8,448 bases of DNA. Origin: Candidatus Aminicenantota bacterium (GTDB lineage: Bacteria > Acidobacteriota > Aminicenantia > UBA2199). Location: NCBI GenBank assembly GCA_023136725.1, contig JAGLQR010000053.1, forward strand, positions 1-8,448, read 5' to 3'. This document shows positions 6,177 to 8,448 of the stretch, piece by piece. The position numbers and the translations under genes are program-made. The notes under the pieces are model-generated. The model was not told the origin of the DNA, made no database searches, and saw only the letters and a list, made by a program, of their open reading frames with translations. Every line of letters starts with the position of its first letter. Positions within the stretch are counted from its first letter, which is position 1.

Positions 6177-6925
6177 TTTTTTACCTCCGGCTTCACTCCG
6201 AATAAATTGATTTTTCTTGTTATCTCATCAATAGTATAGTTATACTTTTCAAGTATCTCATGCATTGCATTCTGGTTAGGATTGTTAACAGTTCCACGGC
6301 AGGCATCGCATGGGACTCCGTTTGACGGACAAACAGCTCCGCAGCCTGCCCTTGCAAGCGGTCCAAGGCAGACCTCATTCAGATCAAATAAACACTCATT
6401 CTCTCTCAGCTTACATTCAATGCAAACCGGATAATTTGGAATTGAAGGTGCTTTGCCGAGCGCAATGGCCTTTACGACACGGAGGAACTCATTCTTGTCT
6501 ATCGGGCATCCGGGAATATGGAAGTCCACTTTTACAACTTCATCAACCCCTTTTGTAGGAAAGGTTTCAAGGTGAGGCATGTTATAAGAATCCCCGTATA
6601 CTTCTTTTTTAACCTGATCAAGGCTTTCCCGGTTGTTTTTCAAGCGGTTTATTCCACCTGAAACAGCACATTGTCCGAATGCAACGAGAAGTTTTGACCT
6701 TTCTCTTATATCTTTTATCCTTTCCTCATCTTCTTTACGTGTAATTGAGCCTTCGATAAATGCTATATCGTATTCAGGTGCACTTCCGGTCAACACCTCT
6801 CTGAACTCAACTACATCAACCAGGTTTGTGAGCCCGATTACATCTTCTTCGAGGTTTGCGATCTGAAGCTGACAGCCTTCACAGCAGGCAAAATCAAAAA
6901 ATGCAACTTTCGGTTTGGATCCCAT
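6173..6925 (-). CDS. hydD: Group 3b-type hydrogenase delta (small, electron-transfer) subunit
   Basis: This subunit carries electrons between the NiFe site and the diaphorase part. The 250-residue protein has no Tat signal, which fits a cytoplasmic enzyme. The proximal [4Fe-4S] ligands are C15 and C18 in CCEGCQ, C86 in FGQC and C140 in IPGCP. Eight further cysteines, C168, C171, C178, C186, C195, C199, C206 and C209, are enough for two more [4Fe-4S] clusters. C14 is an additional cysteine beside the proximal site. The start shares one base with the gamma stop (TAATG) and is preceded by AAAGGAGG at seven bases. It ends in a 4-nt overlap with the alpha gene. Such coupling suits subunits made in equal amounts. 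Confidence 0.95.
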   Translation of the reverse strand: MGSKPKVAFFDFACCEGCQLQIANLEEDVIGLTNLVDVVEFREVLTGSAPEYDIAFIEGSITRKEDEERIKDIRERSKLLVAFGQCAVSGGINRLKNNRESLDQVKKEVYGDSYNMPHLETFPTKGVDEVVKVDFHIPGCPIDKNEFLRVVKAIALGKAPSIPNYPVCIECKLRENECLFDLNEVCLGPLARAGCGAVCPSNGVPCDACRGTVNNPNQNAMHEILEKYNYTIDEITRKINLFGVKPEVKK

Positions 6926-7782
6926 TAGAGAGCCTCCTTTAAATGTTTAATGTCATCATAATAGAAAACCGCCCCATCCTGACATACGTAGATATTGTCC
7001 ATCTGACAATGGCCGCATTTTCCTACACCACACTTCATTCTCCTTTCAAGAGAAACTATGATCTTTTTATCTGAAAAATCCATGTCATGAAGACCCATGA
7101 TCACATATTTATACATTATGGGAGGGCCGACAACTATGGCATAAGTTTCCAGCGGATCAACGTTTTCAAGTTTCGGAAGTAAAGTTGTGATAACTCCTAC
7201 ATTTCCGTCCCATTTCTCACCGTTGCATGTGTCAATTGTTTCCAGAAAAGTGATATCATTTCTATTTTTCCATTCTTCTATCTCATCTGTGAAGAGTCTC
7301 TGTCCCGGCTCCTTGCAGCCGAACAGGATCGTAATATCCTTATAATCAGCTCTATTCTGAAGAGCGTAAAGTATTGCAGATCTTGCAGGAACCAGCCCGA
7401 TCCCGCCTGTAATGAAAAGCAGGTTCTTGCCCCTCAGGTTGTTCATGGGAAATGAAGTTCCAAACGGACCTCTTATACCAACTTTATCACCCACATTTAA
7501 AGAATGTATTGCATTTGTTACGCTTCCTATATTACGGATCACCATTTCAAACTTATTGTCATCTGAAGGGGGTGAAGAAATTGATATCGGTGCTTCGCCT
7601 ATGCCTGGTATTGAAATTTCAGCAAATTGCCCGGGAAGATGTCCCAGAGAATGTCCCTTGAGCTCAAATTCAAAGAAACTGTCAATATCAGTCATCTTCT
7701 TTTTTGAAACCAGTTCAGCGACCTCGGGGAGATATATAGAGTTTTTCTGTATCTCTTCTCCGCATGTACAGTCTTCACACAT
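6925..7782 (-). CDS. hydG: Group 3b-type hydrogenase gamma subunit, FAD/NAD(P)-binding reductase with [2Fe-2S]
   Basis: A ferredoxin-NADP reductase-like protein of 285 residues that exchanges electrons with NAD(P)H. The FAD-binding part contains GEAPISISS (62-70) and RGPFG (104-108). The nucleotide-binding part begins with GGIGLVPARS (126-135), and VVGPPIMYK (217-225) is typical of the family. The C-terminus holds a [2Fe-2S] site in RRMKCGVGKCGHCQ with C251, C256, C259 and C267. GEAPIS in place of the classical RxYS is characteristic of the HydG/AsrB branch and matches GEVPIS in the Pyrococcus protein. The start at 7782 is chosen for AAGGAGG five to six bases upstream and an 8-nt overlap with beta (ATGTGTGA). 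It gives an unusual Cys-rich N-terminus (C2, C5, C7). Preference for NADH or NADPH cannot be judged. Confidence 0.94.
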   Translation of the reverse strand: MCEDCTCGEEIQKNSIYLPEVAELVSKKKMTDIDSFFEFELKGHSLGHLPGQFAEISIPGIGEAPISISSPPSDDNKFEMVIRNIGSVTNAIHSLNVGDKVGIRGPFGTSFPMNNLRGKNLLFITGGIGLVPARSAILYALQNRADYKDITILFGCKEPGQRLFTDEIEEWKNRNDITFLETIDTCNGEKWDGNVGVITTLLPKLENVDPLETYAIVVGPPIMYKYVIMGLHDMDFSDKKIIVSLERRMKCGVGKCGHCQMDNIYVCQDGAVFYYDDIKHLKEAL

Positions 7783-8448
7783 TTTGTCCTCCTTGTTTGT
7801 TGTCTTCCATATATTTAAGTACTTTAACAGGCCCTGCTATATCAGCAGCACAGGAGTATTGGCAACGACCGCAACCTACACATCCGAAATAGTGGTATTT
7901 CTCAGGGAGATGTTTCCCTTTTCTATATATTCTATGCCTGAATCTCTGTCCCTTTTCCTTTCTGAAATTATGTCCATCGGCACAAACCGCAAAATCTTCA
8001 AGCATGCAGCCGTCCCAGACCCTTATCCTTTTTCCTTCCGCAAGGCTTAGTTCAACCTCGTCTCTAACGTCAAAACAATAGCAGGTCGGGCAGACCAGTA
8101 CGCATGATCCGCAGGAAAAACACTTTTCTCCAAATACTTCCCATACAGGGTGGCTATGGTTTTTTCCCAGATAATCAGGAACAAGTTCAACGGAGATCGG
8201 GATCTTCTGGTCATCCTTTACTTTATTCTTTGCATCGTCAATTTGCTGAAGAGTGTAACTGTTTTCAATAAAATTTCCGTCTTTAATGAATTCTTTTCCT
8301 TTCTTACTGACCACTTCAACTACATATTCTCCATTCATTTTTACCATCATCAGGTCAGCGACTTTGTAAGCCTGATCCCTGACAACAGATTTTGCGAATC
8401 TGTATTTAAAATATTTTGTCGGATAGAGGCCTACAAGGATTGAGTTCT
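7775..8448 (-). CDS. hydB: Group 3b-type hydrogenase beta subunit, 2x[4Fe-4S] electron-transfer protein, 5' end beyond window
   Basis: This iron-sulfur subunit links the flavin subunit to the hydrogenase module. The frame is open to the right edge: 32 codons upstream of an internal Met at 8350 are coding and show no stop, so the true start lies outside. About 223 residues are visible; Pyrococcus HydB has roughly 370. Two ferredoxin-type clusters are clear: CFSCGSCVLVCP (codons about 8122-8089) and CVGCGRCQYSCA (about 7882-7850). Between them WDGC (C codon at 8008) and DGHNFR correspond to the family's WDSC...GGHNFR. HydB of P. furiosus and the related sulfite reductase subunit AsrA share this layout. 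The upstream visible part, beginning SILVGLYPTKYF, lines up with a segment that carries three cysteines in Pyrococcus HydB but has none here. The stop overlaps the gamma start by 8 nt. It is the first visible gene of the operon. Confidence 0.92.
   Translation of the reverse strand, partial: NSILVGLYPTKYFKYRFAKSVVRDQAYKVADLMMVKMNGEYVVEVVSKKGKEFIKDGNFIENSYTLQQIDDAKNKVKDDQKIPISVELVPDYLGKNHSHPVWEVFGEKCFSCGSCVLVCPTCYCFDVRDEVELSLAEGKRIRVWDGCMLEDFAVCADGHNFRKEKGQRFRHRIYRKGKHLPEKYHYFGCVGCGRCQYSCAADIAGPVKVLKYMEDNKQGGQNV

Noticed and set aside
7412..8050. A 212-codon open frame on the plus strand, opposite the gamma and beta genes.
   Set aside because: It lies antisense to two clearly conserved genes, shows no recognisable motif, and is explained as a shadow of the coding strand.

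Overview
The window is a hydrogenase locus. All eleven genes lie on the minus strand, so the reading order runs from the right edge (8448) to the left edge (1). It looks like the chromosome of an anaerobic or facultatively anaerobic bacterium with moderately AT-rich DNA, AT-rich intergenic gaps, standard genetic code and strong AGGAGG-type ribosome binding sites at most starts. I cannot name the phylum. Coding is dense. The largest gap is the 206-nt region 2045-2250, and no stretch over 300 nt lacks a gene. I see no RNA genes, mobile elements, CRISPR arrays or transferred islands.

Right part (about 8448 to 2962): one tightly packed operon. It encodes the beta, gamma, delta and alpha subunits of a soluble, pyridine-nucleotide-linked group 3b-type [NiFe]-hydrogenase (order hydB-hydG-hydD-hydA). 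These are followed by the endopeptidase that matures the alpha subunit, the nickel chaperone HypA, a small histidine kinase without a sensor domain, and a stand-alone receiver. Adjacent genes overlap by 1-11 nt, except alpha/protease, which are 5 nt apart. Electrons should pass between NAD(P)H and H2 by way of FAD (gamma), iron-sulfur clusters (gamma, beta, delta) and the NiFe site (alpha).

Middle (2895 to 2251): hypB, the nickel-inserting GTPase. It is separated from the receiver gene by 66 nt containing a good sigma-70-like promoter that would give an almost leaderless mRNA.

Left part (2250 to 1): a 206-nt regulatory gap with a near-consensus promoter whose -35 element lies under a perfect 13-bp palindrome. 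Then come the large subunit of a second, unrelated hydrogenase of group 1 (membrane-bound/periplasmic uptake type) and its own maturation protease, which runs to the left edge. The group 1 small subunit is not in the window.

The most unusual points are: the minimal two-component pair inside the hydrogenase/hypA transcription unit, with a Cys-x-x-Cys in the kinase; the large subunit without an adjacent small subunit; the cluster of TAACAA boxes and palindrome in its promoter; and a beta subunit lacking cysteines where Pyrococcus HydB has them.
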